From positions 1-7,256 of the forward strand of contig JAUYGP010000710.1 of assembly GCA_030690515.1 (NCBI GenBank): 7,256 bases of DNA, read 5' to 3'. This DNA comes from Giesbergeria sp. Lineage in GTDB: Bacteria > Pseudomonadota > Gammaproteobacteria > Burkholderiales > Burkholderiaceae_C. Positions 1 to 6,569 of the stretch are shown here, piece after piece (positions within the stretch are counted from its first letter, which is position 1; each line of letters begins with the position of its first letter). The position numbers and the translations under genes are program-made. The notes under the pieces are model-generated. The model did not search any database. It saw only the letters and a list, made by a program, of their open reading frames with translations, and was not told the origin of the DNA.

Positions 1-893
1 TCGAGGTAGCCGGGGGTGAGCTGCTGGGGCAGTAGCGGAAGTGCGGTTTCGGGCGCTACGACGAGTGCGCCCTCCAAGCTGGTCAGGCGGTCGCCGTACC
101 ACTGCAGCGCCATCGGCACGCCGCTGCCTGGCTGGAATTTCTCGTCCTGCGGGATGTTGCCCTGCAGCAGCACCAGCGGCAGTGCGGGTGCTGCAGGTGC
201 CCCGGGCGTATGGCATATGTCCACCGCACAGTGGCGCTGCACGGCGGCAGCGACACCCAAAGCCAATAGGGCGAGCGCCAACGCCCAGGCGCGCAGGTTG
301 CGCAGATCACTGCGGCGCACCTGCACCAGCAGCATGGCCAGCACGGCGGCAGCGCACCCGATGCCGTACACGCCCACGGTGCGTGCCAGCGCGGCCAGGG
401 GCCCATCCACATGGGCATAGCCCCCGGCACCCCACGGAAACCCTGTCCACCATTGGCCCCGCGCCAGTTCGGCCAGCAGCCAAACCACTCCAAAAAAGAG
501 AGCACCTAACGCACGGCCCTTGGGCGCCAGAGCCTTATAAATACCTGAAACCACTGCATAGTAGCTGCCCAGAAAGGCGGCCAGCGAAAGCACCGCGGCT
601 GCCGCCAGGGGCGCAGCCAAGCCGCCGTAGGTATGCATGGAGATATAGAGCCACCAGAACGTGCCTACCAACCATGCCGTGGCAAACAACCAGCCAAGCC
701 CAGCGGCGCGGCGCCAGCCCATGGGGCGTTGCAACAACCAGGCCAGCACCGCCATGGAGGCCAGCTGCAGCCACCAGGCGGGCTGCCCACTGCCCGGCAA
801 GGCCAGCGATGCGGCCTGCGCCAGACCCGCGCACAGCGCCAGCGGCCATTGCCACGGTGCCGCGCGCGGCACTTGCACAGGGGCCAGGACCAT
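1..893 (-). CDS. lnt: Apolipoprotein N-acyltransferase, N-terminal part (cut by left edge)
   Basis: Lnt transfers an acyl chain from phospholipid to the amino group of the N-terminal cysteine of lipoproteins, at the periplasmic face of the inner membrane. Reading the minus strand from ATG 893-891 gives 297 open codons to the edge. The N-terminal ~215 residues are hydrophobic, with several membrane segments (for example about 16-33, 40-55, 66-85, 92-112) and the typical WWLYISMHTYGG (80-91) and TGFPWG stretches. The nitrilase domain then begins with QGNIPQDEKF (244-253), and APETALP places the catalytic Glu at 282. The catalytic Lys and Cys lie beyond the window; the family is usually about 500-540 residues. 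The start ATG shares its A with the corC stop (TGATG), so translation is probably coupled to corC. No independent ribosome site is clear. Identification is firm; completeness cannot be judged. Confidence 0.93.
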   Translation of the reverse strand, partial: MVLAPVQVPRAAPWQWPLALCAGLAQAASLALPGSGQPAWWLQLASMAVLAWLLQRPMGWRRAAGLGWLFATAWLVGTFWWLYISMHTYGGLAAPLAAAAVLSLAAFLGSYYAVVSGIYKALAPKGRALGALFFGVVWLLAELARGQWWTGFPWGAGGYAHVDGPLAALARTVGVYGIGCAAAVLAMLLVQVRRSDLRNLRAWALALALLALGVAAAVQRHCAVDICHTPGAPAAPALPLVLLQGNIPQDEKFQPGSGVPMALQWYGDRLTSLEGALVVAPETALPLLPQQLTPGYL

Positions 894-1768
894 CAGGAGT
901 GCGCCGTGTCCTGATCTGCCGGTGCAACCTTGAACCAGCGCACAGCCCCGCCCTTGGTGTGCAGTACGACAAAGACCAACCCCCACAGCACGATCTGCTC
1001 ACCGCGTTTGGGCACATGGCCCATTTCATGCGCAATGAGCCCTCCAATCGTGTCAAAGCTCTCGTCCGTGTCGCTGCAGGTGATTGCAGTACCAAAGGCC
1101 TCGGCCACGCGCTCGACCGGCGAGTCGCCGCTCACGCGGTAGGTGTGGTCGGCCAGGGCGAAGATGTCGCCCTCGTCCTCGGGAATGTCGAATTCGTCCT
1201 CGATCTCGCCCACGATCTCTTCCAGCACATCCTCGATGGTGACCAGGCCGGCCACGCGGCCAAACTCGTCGATCACGACGGCCAGGTGGTTGCGGTTGCC
1301 ACGGAATTCCCGGAGCAGATCGTGCAGGCCCTTGGTTTCGGGCACGAACACTGCCGGGCGCAGCAAAGCGCGGATGCTCAGTGCGGGCGACCGCTGCAGC
1401 TTGAGCAGATCCTTGGCCATAAGGATGCCGATGATGTTCTCTCGCTCGCCCTGGTACACCGGAAAGCGCGAATGCGCGGTGGTGATGATGGTTTTGAGCA
1501 GGGCGTCGTAGGGCGCGTCAATGTTCACCACATCCATGCGGGGTGCGGCCACCATCACGTCACCAGCGGTGCGATCAGCCATACGAATCACGCGCTCAAG
1601 CATCACGCGCGAATCGGCGCCGATCACATCGTTGCTCTCGGCTTCGGCCAGGGTCTCTATCAGCTCTTCGGGAGAATCGGGGCCGGGGTGGATGAATTCA
1701 ACCACCTTCTGCAGGAATGTGCGCTTGTCTTCCTTTTCAGGTGCGCGCGCGGGGTGGGGGTCTGACAC
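893..1768 (-). CDS. corC: CorC/YbeX-type CBS-domain protein
   Basis: A 291-residue soluble protein of the HlyC/CorC family. Family members are linked to cobalt/magnesium efflux and, for E. coli YbeX, to ribosome and RNA homeostasis; the exact role here is inferred. A CBS pair covers about residues 70-195, the second repeat including HLAVVIDEFGRVAGLVTIED followed by an acidic stretch (VLEEIVGEIEDEFD). A C-terminal CorC/HlyC domain covers about 205-288 (FDTIGGL, GHVPKRGEQI). There is no DUF21 membrane domain, so it is the short cytoplasmic form. The start is GTG at 1768-1766; the upstream in-frame stretch reaches a TAG with no ATG. A weak AAGG lies only 2 bases before the GTG. It overlaps lnt by one base, the widespread ybeX-lnt pairing. 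The gene upstream is a GNAT acetyltransferase rather than the ybeY often found in this cluster. Confidence 0.93.
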   Translation of the reverse strand: MSDPHPARAPEKEDKRTFLQKVVEFIHPGPDSPEELIETLAEAESNDVIGADSRVMLERVIRMADRTAGDVMVAAPRMDVVNIDAPYDALLKTIITTAHSRFPVYQGERENIIGILMAKDLLKLQRSPALSIRALLRPAVFVPETKGLHDLLREFRGNRNHLAVVIDEFGRVAGLVTIEDVLEEIVGEIEDEFDIPEDEGDIFALADHTYRVSGDSPVERVAEAFGTAITCSDTDESFDTIGGLIAHEMGHVPKRGEQIVLWGLVFVVLHTKGGAVRWFKVAPADQDTAHS

Positions 1769-1857
1769 AGCCTTGGGGCGCAGGACGTGCGGTAGTGAAA
1801 CAGACCCCTAGGATAACGGATTGCCATGACAGTACGCTCACACCCCCCGGTGGTTGC

Positions 1858-2553
1858 TCAGTCGCTTTCACGCACCCGTTGGATGCCCCCCAGAAAATCC
1901 CAAAACTGCTTGGCCTGCCGTTTGAGCTGGTAGTCCACCTCGGCATATTGCTGCTCGACCATTTCGGTCATGCGTGTATCCAGGTTGGCAGGGAGCACCT
2001 GCAGGAAAGCTTCAGACTCGGTGCCATCGCGTTGCACCACGGCACCGGCATTGCGTGCAATCTTGAGCATCGCGGTGTTTTCAGACAGGGCATGGATAAA
2101 CACCATGCTCACACCCTCATTGCGGGCATGCATCACGGCCCGCTCGAACAGGCGTGCGCCGTAACCGCGCCCGCGCGCCGACTTCAGCACCGACACGCCG
2201 AATTCCGCGCAATTTTGGTGGCCGGGCAGCGTGGTGTACGCCAGGTGCGCCATGGCGATGAGCTCCAAGCGCCGGTTGTAAATGCCAAAAATGTCGTCGC
2301 GCTCGAAATTGAGCTGTTCGGCATAGCGACGGATCTGATCGTCGCTGGCCGCATAGCCAAAGCGCAGATAGCGGTCTGCTGGCTCCAGCGCCAGCAAGTG
2401 CGCAGCAATGCGCTCGCGGTAGCGCGGGCCCAGGGATCGAATGGGCACCATCAAGGGGGCTTTGGTGTCGCCCGTGATGCGTTCGCTCACCGGACGCAGC
2501 AGGCTAGAACCTGCATCCCAGGATGCCTTGAGCCAGTCTTTGGTTTCAGTCAT
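1858..2553 (-). CDS. GNAT family N-acetyltransferase
   Basis: A 231-residue protein with one GNAT fold that would transfer an acetyl group from acetyl-CoA to an amine; the substrate is unknown. The acetyl-CoA pyrophosphate-binding motif A is RGRGYG at residues 127-132, after the strand AEFGVSV (116-122). HALSENTAMLKIARNAGA further on fits the motif B region, where the last helix often carries N-x-x-M-x-x-x-x-x-x-x-G. The ~35 N-terminal residues and ~40 C-terminal residues lie outside the core; the C-terminal tail is charged and probably helical. I chose ATG 2553 (MTETKDW). The frame is open 17 codons further to a GTG at 2604, but that extension overlaps a good sigma70 promoter match and has no ribosome site. 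ATG 2553 has no Shine-Dalgarno sequence either and may start a leaderless message. It lies 89 bases upstream of corC in the same direction and could be cotranscribed. Confidence 0.85.
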   Translation of the reverse strand: MTETKDWLKASWDAGSSLLRPVSERITGDTKAPLMVPIRSLGPRYRERIAAHLLALEPADRYLRFGYAASDDQIRRYAEQLNFERDDIFGIYNRRLELIAMAHLAYTTLPGHQNCAEFGVSVLKSARGRGYGARLFERAVMHARNEGVSMVFIHALSENTAMLKIARNAGAVVQRDGTESEAFLQVLPANLDTRMTEMVEQQYAEVDYQLKRQAKQFWDFLGGIQRVRESD

Positions 2554-2559
2554 GGATCC

Positions 2560-2588
2560 AATATAGGGGGTTTCCCCAGGGATTCCAA
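2560..2588 (-). promoter_or_regulatory. Candidate sigma70 promoter of the GNAT gene, with palindrome in the spacer
   Basis: On the minus strand TTGGAA (2588-2583) and TATATT (2565-2560) are exactly 17 bases apart, matching the sigma70 consensus at 4/6 and 5/6 positions. Six bases (GGATCC) separate the -10 hexamer from the ATG, so the predicted transcription start falls at the start codon itself. The spacer contains the perfect inverted repeat GGGGAAACCCC (2577-2567), a possible operator. This is inferred from sequence alone. Confidence 0.5.
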
Positions 2589-2678
2589 GTCTTTTTTGCT
2601 GCACTGCAACAAATTAGAGCACTAAAACCAATTCCTCAATGAAATCAAGCATTTGTTACAACCTGGCACGTGCGAGCA

Positions 2679-3161
2679 TCACACCGGAACGGCCGTGGTG
2701 GCCTTCACGCGATCGAGCACAAAGCTGGTCTTGCAGTCCTGCACGCTGGGGTGCTTGAGCAGGGTGTCCATGATGAAGCGGCTGTAATGGCCCATGTCGG
2801 CCACCACCACGCGCAGCAGGTAGTCCATCTCACCGGTCAGCGAAGCGCACTCCACCACCTCGGGCCAGGTCTGCACGCTCGCGCGGAACAAATCCATGGG
2901 GTTGCGCTTGTGCGTCTCGGTGTGCTTTTCGAGGCGCACATTCAAGTAGGCCGTCAGGCCCAGCCACACGGCTTCGGGCTTGACCAGGGCGACATAGCGG
3001 TCGATCACGCCACTGTCTTCCAGTCGTTTAACGCGGCGCAGCACCGCACTGGGCGACAGGCCCACCTGCTCCCCGATCACGTCGTAGGTTTCGCGCCCGT
3101 TGTGCTGTAAACAGCGCAATATGGCCCGATCCAGCTTATCCAATGCGTCATTAACTCCCAT
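2679..3161 (-). CDS. Lrp/AsnC family transcriptional regulator
   Basis: A 160-residue DNA-binding protein of the feast/famine family. An N-terminal winged helix-turn-helix spans about residues 4-62, opening with ALDKLDRAILRCLQ; the recognition-helix region is LSPSAVLRRVKRLEDSGVI (35-53). A C-terminal RAM (ACT-like) ligand-binding and oligomerisation domain spans about 70-150, including LTGEMDYLLRVVV. The length is normal for the family. Members usually sense amino acids and often repress their own gene. The start is ATG 3161, which places the helix-turn-helix at the usual distance from the N-terminus. An upstream in-frame start at 3245 would add 28 residues unlike any Lrp N-terminus. No Shine-Dalgarno sequence precedes ATG 3161. 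The gene is divergent from the lipase and lies two genes from hpd/phhA; regulators of this type commonly accompany aromatic amino acid catabolism genes, so those are plausible targets (inference). Confidence 0.92.
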   Translation of the reverse strand: MGVNDALDKLDRAILRCLQHNGRETYDVIGEQVGLSPSAVLRRVKRLEDSGVIDRYVALVKPEAVWLGLTAYLNVRLEKHTETHKRNPMDLFRASVQTWPEVVECASLTGEMDYLLRVVVADMGHYSRFIMDTLLKHPSVQDCKTSFVLDRVKATTAVPV

Positions 3162-3169
3162 GGCGCATG

Positions 3170-3198
3170 ATTTTACGCACGCCCTGGGTTTTACGCAC
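3170..3198 (-). promoter_or_regulatory. Candidate Lrp/AsnC autoregulatory region: two TTTTACGCAC repeats over a -10-like hexamer
   Basis: The 10-base sequence TTTTACGCAC (plus strand) occurs exactly twice, at 3171-3180 and 3189-3198, in the same orientation and 18 bases apart start to start. Read on the minus strand, the gene-proximal copy overlaps TAAAAT (3175-3170), a 5/6 match to the -10 consensus that lies 8 bases before the regulator's ATG. No good -35 is present at 16-18 bases, which would fit a regulated promoter. Binding by the encoded regulator is inference. Confidence 0.4.
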
Positions 3199-3261
3199 AC
3201 GAAGCCTCCCATTCGGGTATGTCCTGATGGCGACACCAAACGCAAAAAGGAAGAATTTCAC

Positions 3262-3290
3262 TTGCAAAAACGCACGGTCGTTCGTTTATT
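3262..3290 (+). promoter_or_regulatory. Candidate promoter of the lipase-foldase operon
   Basis: TTGCAA (3262-3267) and TTTATT (3285-3290), 17 bases apart, each match the sigma70 consensus at 4 of 6 positions. The predicted start near 3297 leaves a leader of about 25 bases containing the ribosome site. The spacer carries AAAAACGCAC (3266-3275), sharing ACGCAC with the two repeats in front of the divergent Lrp/AsnC gene. Modest evidence. Confidence 0.35.
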
Positions 3291-3311
3291 GCGCATACAA
3301 CAATCCTATCC

Positions 3312-3316
3312 AGGAG
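3312..3316 (+). promoter_or_regulatory. Ribosome binding site deciding the lipase start
   Basis: AGGAG lies 6 bases before ATG 3323. This fixes the start and rules out the in-frame ATG at 3167, whose extra 52 residues would bury the signal peptide and run through the divergent promoter region. Confidence 0.8.
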
Positions 3317-3322
3317 ACATCC

Positions 3323-4264
3323 ATGACCGGTTTCTTTCGCCGCCTGCTGCGCGGCCTGGCTTTTGCTGCGACGGCACTCGCCCTGCTCCCCTTGCAAAGC
3401 GCCCATGCGGCGGGCAGCTACACGCAAACGCGCTACCCCATCGTGCTGGTGCACGGGCTGTTCGGGTTTGACTCAGCGTTGGGGGTGGACTACTTCTATG
3501 GCATTCCCGGCGCCCTGCGCAGCGACGGTGCCAAGGTCTATGTGGCCCAGGTATCGGCCGCCAACAGTACCGAGGTACGCGGCGAACAACTGCTCGCCCA
3601 GGTGAAAAACATCCTGGCCCTCACGGGGGCCTCCAAGGTCAACCTGATAGGCCACTCGCATGGCGGCCCCACCGCTCGCTACGTCGCGGGCGTTGCACCA
3701 CAACTGGTGGCCTCGGTCACCTCCATTGGCGGCGTCAACCGCGGCTCGCGCGTCGCCGACATCCTGCGCGGCGTAGCACCAGCCGGTTCTGTCAGCGAAG
3801 CCCTGACCAACAGCGCCGCATCGGCATTGGTGGCCCTGATCAACATCACCTCGGGCGGCACAGGCCTGCCACAAATGCCAGTGGCTGCACTGGACTCGCT
3901 CACCACGGCAGGCTCTGCCAAGTTCAACCAGCGCTTTAGCGCAGGGGTACCCACCAGCGGCTGCGGCAACGGCGCCGAACTGGTAAACGGCGTGCGCTAC
4001 TACTCGTGGACCGGCACCAAAACACTGACCAATGTGTTTGACCTGAGTGACGGCGCCCTGGGCGTGCTCGGCCTGGTGTTCGGCGAAGCCAATGACGGTC
4101 TGGTCTCGGCCTGCTCCTCGCGCCTGGGCAAGCACCTGGGTGACTACCGCCAGAACCACCTGGACGAAGTGAACCAGCTGCTCGGTCTGCGCGACTGGTT
4201 CTCCACCGACCCCGTCACCCTGTACCGCCAGCAGGCCAACCGCCTGAAAACCGCTGGTCTGTGA
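3323..4264 (+). CDS. lipA: Secreted triacylglycerol lipase, family I.1/I.2 (LipA-like)
   Basis: A 313-residue alpha/beta hydrolase that would hydrolyse ester bonds of triglycerides outside the cell. A signal peptide has basic residues FFRRLLR, a hydrophobic core to about 24, and a cleavage site AHA|A after residue 29. The mature enzyme opens toward YPIVLVHGLFG, with the oxyanion-hole HG at 44-45. The nucleophile elbow GHSHGG has Ser112, the acid is Asp258 (ANDGLV), and the base is His279 (NHLDEVNQ). Counted from residue 30 these are 83, 229 and 250, almost exactly the P. aeruginosa LipA positions (82, 229, 251). Cys214 and Cys264 match the conserved disulfide pair; Asp281, Gln285 and Leu289 match the calcium site, with Asp240 or Asp243 as the other ligand. 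Such lipases need a dedicated foldase and are usually exported by Sec and then type II secretion. The foldase gene follows with a 4-base GTGA overlap. Confidence 0.93.
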   Translation: MTGFFRRLLRGLAFAATALALLPLQSAHAAGSYTQTRYPIVLVHGLFGFDSALGVDYFYGIPGALRSDGAKVYVAQVSAANSTEVRGEQLLAQVKNILALTGASKVNLIGHSHGGPTARYVAGVAPQLVASVTSIGGVNRGSRVADILRGVAPAGSVSEALTNSAASALVALINITSGGTGLPQMPVAALDSLTTAGSAKFNQRFSAGVPTSGCGNGAELVNGVRYYSWTGTKTLTNVFDLSDGALGVLGLVFGEANDGLVSACSSRLGKHLGDYRQNHLDEVNQLLGLRDWFSTDPVTLYRQQANRLKTAGL

Positions 4265-5220
4265 AACGCATCGGCGCACGAACGCTGGCCGTCTGCGCCC
4301 TTCTGGGCGCGGGTGCCATCGGGTGGTTCGCGCTGTCCAAGGGCGGCCCGCTCTCCACCAACGCACCAGGCAGCATCTCAAGCGCCCGTGCGCCCTCTGC
4401 TCCCGGTGCGCAAGGCGCCTCCGCTTCGAATGCGGCCGCCGGGCAAGCCCGCGCCTCTGGCTCCACGGCCGCCGATCCTTTGCTGACACCCGGCCTGCGC
4501 TACTCGCTGGAGGCACTGCTGGCGGCGGCCGGAGAAACATCCGACCCACAGCAACTCAAGCAACGCCTTGAGGCCCTGGTAGGCCAGCATTTCCCCCCAG
4601 AACTTGCCACCCGTGCCCTGGCCCTGGCACATCGCTATGTGGATTACCGCGTCGCCCTCGCTCAGTTGCGCCCCCCGGCCGACCAGACCGACCCACAGGC
4701 GCTGCGCACCGTGATGGCCGAGCGACAGCGGGTGCGATTGCAGTATTTCGACGGCGACGAATTCGACGCCCTGTTTGCCCAGGACCTGGCCCTGGATGAG
4801 TACATGCTGGCGCGGCTCGAAATCGAGCGCAACAGCGCACTGACCCCGGAACAAAAGCGCAGCGCCTTGCAAGAGGCAGAGCAGGGCCTGGACCCTGCCG
4901 TACGTGCGCAGCGCGCCGAAGCTGTGGCCCACGAGGGCGTGGCGCAGCAGACCGCCACCTTCAATGCCCAGGGCGTGGACGAACGCACGCGCCATGCGCA
5001 ACGCAGTGCCCAATACGGCCCCGAGGCTGCCCAGCGCCTGGCCCAACTCGACCGCGAACAAGGGGACTGGAACGCCCGCCTGGACCAATATCAGCAGGCC
5101 GTGGCCAGCACGCAGGACCCGACACGCCTCGCCTCCCTGCGATCCCAGCTTTTTTCTTCCGAAGAACAGTTGCGCGTGGAAGCGGCCCTGGCCGTACGGG
5201 CGACACCCTCCCCAAAGTAG
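4261..5220 (+). CDS. lifO: Lipase-specific foldase (lipase chaperone), divergent
   Basis: A 319-residue steric chaperone that folds the upstream lipase in the periplasm while anchored in the inner membrane. Residues 1-7 are basic, about 8-25 form one membrane helix, and about 28-72 are an Ala/Ser/Gly/Pro-rich linker. The rest is helical and Gln/Arg/Glu-rich, as in the extended Lif fold that wraps the lipase. Conserved-looking parts are HRYVDYR (Tyr126, Tyr129), ALTPEQKR, and near the C-terminus FSSEEQLRVEAAL (about 298-310). The family signature RxxFDY(F/C)L(S/T)A corresponds here to RYSLEALLAA (80-89): Arg, the second Leu and the last Ala remain, but Phe, Asp and Tyr are Leu, Glu and Ala. 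The segment that usually precedes it in the first mini-domain seems absent, and the protein is a little short (P. aeruginosa about 340). The start is GTG, overlapping the lipase stop by 4 bases, with no clear ribosome site, suggesting coupled translation. Confidence 0.88.
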   Translation: MKRIGARTLAVCALLGAGAIGWFALSKGGPLSTNAPGSISSARAPSAPGAQGASASNAAAGQARASGSTAADPLLTPGLRYSLEALLAAAGETSDPQQLKQRLEALVGQHFPPELATRALALAHRYVDYRVALAQLRPPADQTDPQALRTVMAERQRVRLQYFDGDEFDALFAQDLALDEYMLARLEIERNSALTPEQKRSALQEAEQGLDPAVRAQRAEAVAHEGVAQQTATFNAQGVDERTRHAQRSAQYGPEAAQRLAQLDREQGDWNARLDQYQQAVASTQDPTRLASLRSQLFSSEEQLRVEAALAVRATPSPK

Positions 5221-5221
5221 C

Positions 5222-5247
5222 GCTGGAAGCTTGCAGCGGCTACCAGC
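5222..5247 (+). other. Hairpin just after the foldase stop
   Basis: GCTGGAAGC (5222-5230) and GCTACCAGC (5239-5247) pair at 8 of 9 positions around an 8-base loop, starting one base after the foldase TAG. A second small stem, GCTGC/GCAGC, lies at 5252-5263. No T run follows, so it is not a classical intrinsic terminator; it may protect the 3' end or act with Rho. Confidence 0.35.
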
Positions 5248-5389
5248 CTTCGCTGCGTGCAGCACTTCAGGCGCTCGCATCCTGATACAGCGCAAATTTC
5301 CTGCAAAAAACCACTTTTACAAGCCAAACTACGCCTGAATGCTGAGGGCTGCATTGCCTACAGTTCATGACACAAATCAATCCACAAAC

Positions 5390-5394
5390 GGAGA
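5390..5394 (+). promoter_or_regulatory. Ribosome binding site deciding the hpd start
   Basis: GGAGA lies 4 bases before ATG 5399. The in-frame ATG at 5339 has no such site, and its extra 20 residues do not resemble an HPPD N-terminus. Confidence 0.75.
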
Positions 5395-5398
5395 CAGC

Positions 5399-6538
5399 AT
5401 GAACGCAGCACTTTCGGGGCAAGCCCTGGCGCCCACCGATGCCTGGGACAACCCCATGGGCACCGACGGTTTCGAATTCATCGAATACGCCGCACCCGAC
5501 CCGGTCGCCATGGGCCGCGCCTTCGAAGCCATGGGTTTCAAGCCGGTGGCACGCCACCGCCACAAGAACGTACTGCTGTACCGCCAGGGCACCATCAATT
5601 TCCTCATCAACGCCGAACCCGACAGCTTTGCCCAGCGCTTTGCACGCCAACACGGCCCCAGCGTGTGCGCCATTGCCTTCCGGGTGCACGACGCCAAGGC
5701 CGCCTACGAGCGCGCCGTGTCGCTCGGCGCATGGGGCTATGCCGGCAAGGCGGGCCCGGGCGAGCTGAACATTCCGGCCATCAAGGGCATTGGCGACAGC
5801 CTGATCTACTTTGTGGACCGCTGGCGCGGCAAGGGCGGCGCGCAGCCGGGCGACATCGGCAACATCGGCTTCTTCGACGTCGACTTCGAGGCCCTGCCCG
5901 GCGTGAGCGCCCAGGAAGCGCTGCACCCCTTTGGCCACGGGCTGACCTACATCGACCACCTCACGCACAACGTGCACCGGGGCCGCATGGGCGAGTGGGC
6001 TGACTTCTATGAGCGCCTGTTCAACTTCCGCGAAGTCCGCTACTTCGACATCGAAGGCCAGGTCACTGGCGTCAAGAGCAAGGCCATGACCAGCCCCTGC
6101 GGCAAGATCCGCATACCGATCAACGAGGAAGGCAAGGAGAACCCCGGCCAGATCCAGGAATACCTGGACATGTACAAGGGCGAAGGCATCCAGCACATCG
6201 CCATGGGCTCGGACGATCTCTACCAGTCCGTGGACGGCCTGCGCGCCAGCGGCGTGCGCCTGCTCGACACCATCGACACCTACTACGAGCTGGTGGACAA
6301 ACGCATTCCGGGCCACGGCGAGCCGCTCGAAGAGCTGCACAAACGCAAGATCCTGATCGACGGCAAGAAGGACGCCCTGCTGCTGCAGATCTTCAGCGAG
6401 AACCAGCTCGGACCGATCTTCTTCGAGTTTATCCAGAGGAAAGGCGACGACGGTTTCGGCAACGGCAACTTCAAGGCGTTGTTCGAATCCATCGAGCTCG
6501 ACCAGATCCGCCGCGGTGTGCTCAAGGCACCCGCCTGA
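5399..6538 (+). CDS. hpd: 4-hydroxyphenylpyruvate dioxygenase
   Basis: A 379-residue cytoplasmic non-haem Fe(II) enzyme converting 4-hydroxyphenylpyruvate and O2 to homogentisate and CO2, the second step of tyrosine breakdown. It has the two-part vicinal-oxygen-chelate fold: an N-terminal domain (NPMGTDGFEFIEYAAPDP, about 18-35) and a catalytic C-terminal domain from about residue 180. The iron ligands are His187 (DHLTHNV), His266 (GEGIQH) and Glu343 (GPIFFEF). The His-His distance of 79 equals that of the P. fluorescens enzyme (161 and 240). The C-terminal hallmark FIQRKGDDGFGNGNFKALFE is present. It is about 20 residues longer than the Pseudomonas enzyme, mostly at the N-terminus. A 178-base gap separates it from the foldase gene, so it probably has its own promoter, though no convincing -35/-10 pair stands out. 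phhA follows in the same direction. Identification is firm. Confidence 0.97.
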   Translation: MNAALSGQALAPTDAWDNPMGTDGFEFIEYAAPDPVAMGRAFEAMGFKPVARHRHKNVLLYRQGTINFLINAEPDSFAQRFARQHGPSVCAIAFRVHDAKAAYERAVSLGAWGYAGKAGPGELNIPAIKGIGDSLIYFVDRWRGKGGAQPGDIGNIGFFDVDFEALPGVSAQEALHPFGHGLTYIDHLTHNVHRGRMGEWADFYERLFNFREVRYFDIEGQVTGVKSKAMTSPCGKIRIPINEEGKENPGQIQEYLDMYKGEGIQHIAMGSDDLYQSVDGLRASGVRLLDTIDTYYELVDKRIPGHGEPLEELHKRKILIDGKKDALLLQIFSENQLGPIFFEFIQRKGDDGFGNGNFKALFESIELDQIRRGVLKAPA

Positions 6539-6569
6539 ATAGAGACACCCCCCTTGTCGCCCCGCTCCT

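Noticed and set aside
83..1095. Two minus-strand open frames (83-505 and 535-1095)
   Set aside because: They are out of frame with lnt; the true Lnt frame is open from 893 to the edge with conserved motifs, and these products are Trp/Cys/Arg-rich with no family resemblance.
41..1765. 574-codon open frame on the plus strand
   Set aside because: It is antisense to lnt and corC. Its protein is low-complexity Arg/Pro/Ala-rich then Gly/His-rich, typical of a GC-rich complement, whereas the minus strand encodes recognisable Lnt and CorC.
1717..2625. 302-codon open frame on the plus strand
   Set aside because: It is antisense to the GNAT gene and has no recognisable domain; the acetyl-CoA motif is on the other strand.
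2654..2674. Terminator after the Lrp/AsnC gene at the GCACGTGC palindrome
   Set aside because: The 8-base palindrome has no loop, so it cannot form a hairpin, and no T run follows on the minus strand.
3473..4549. 358-codon open frame on the minus strand
   Set aside because: It is antisense to the lipase and foldase, whose catalytic and conserved residues are clear; the product looks like codon-bias noise.
5271..5293. GCGCT/AGCGC stem as an intrinsic terminator
   Set aside because: The stem is five bases with a 13-base loop and no following T run; expected by chance.
4378..5295. 305-codon open frame on the minus strand
   Set aside because: It is antisense to the foldase and has no family features.
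5316..5343. TTTACA followed by AATGCT as an hpd promoter
   Set aside because: The -35 match is good (5/6) but the -10 matches only 3/6 at 16 bases, too weak to annotate.
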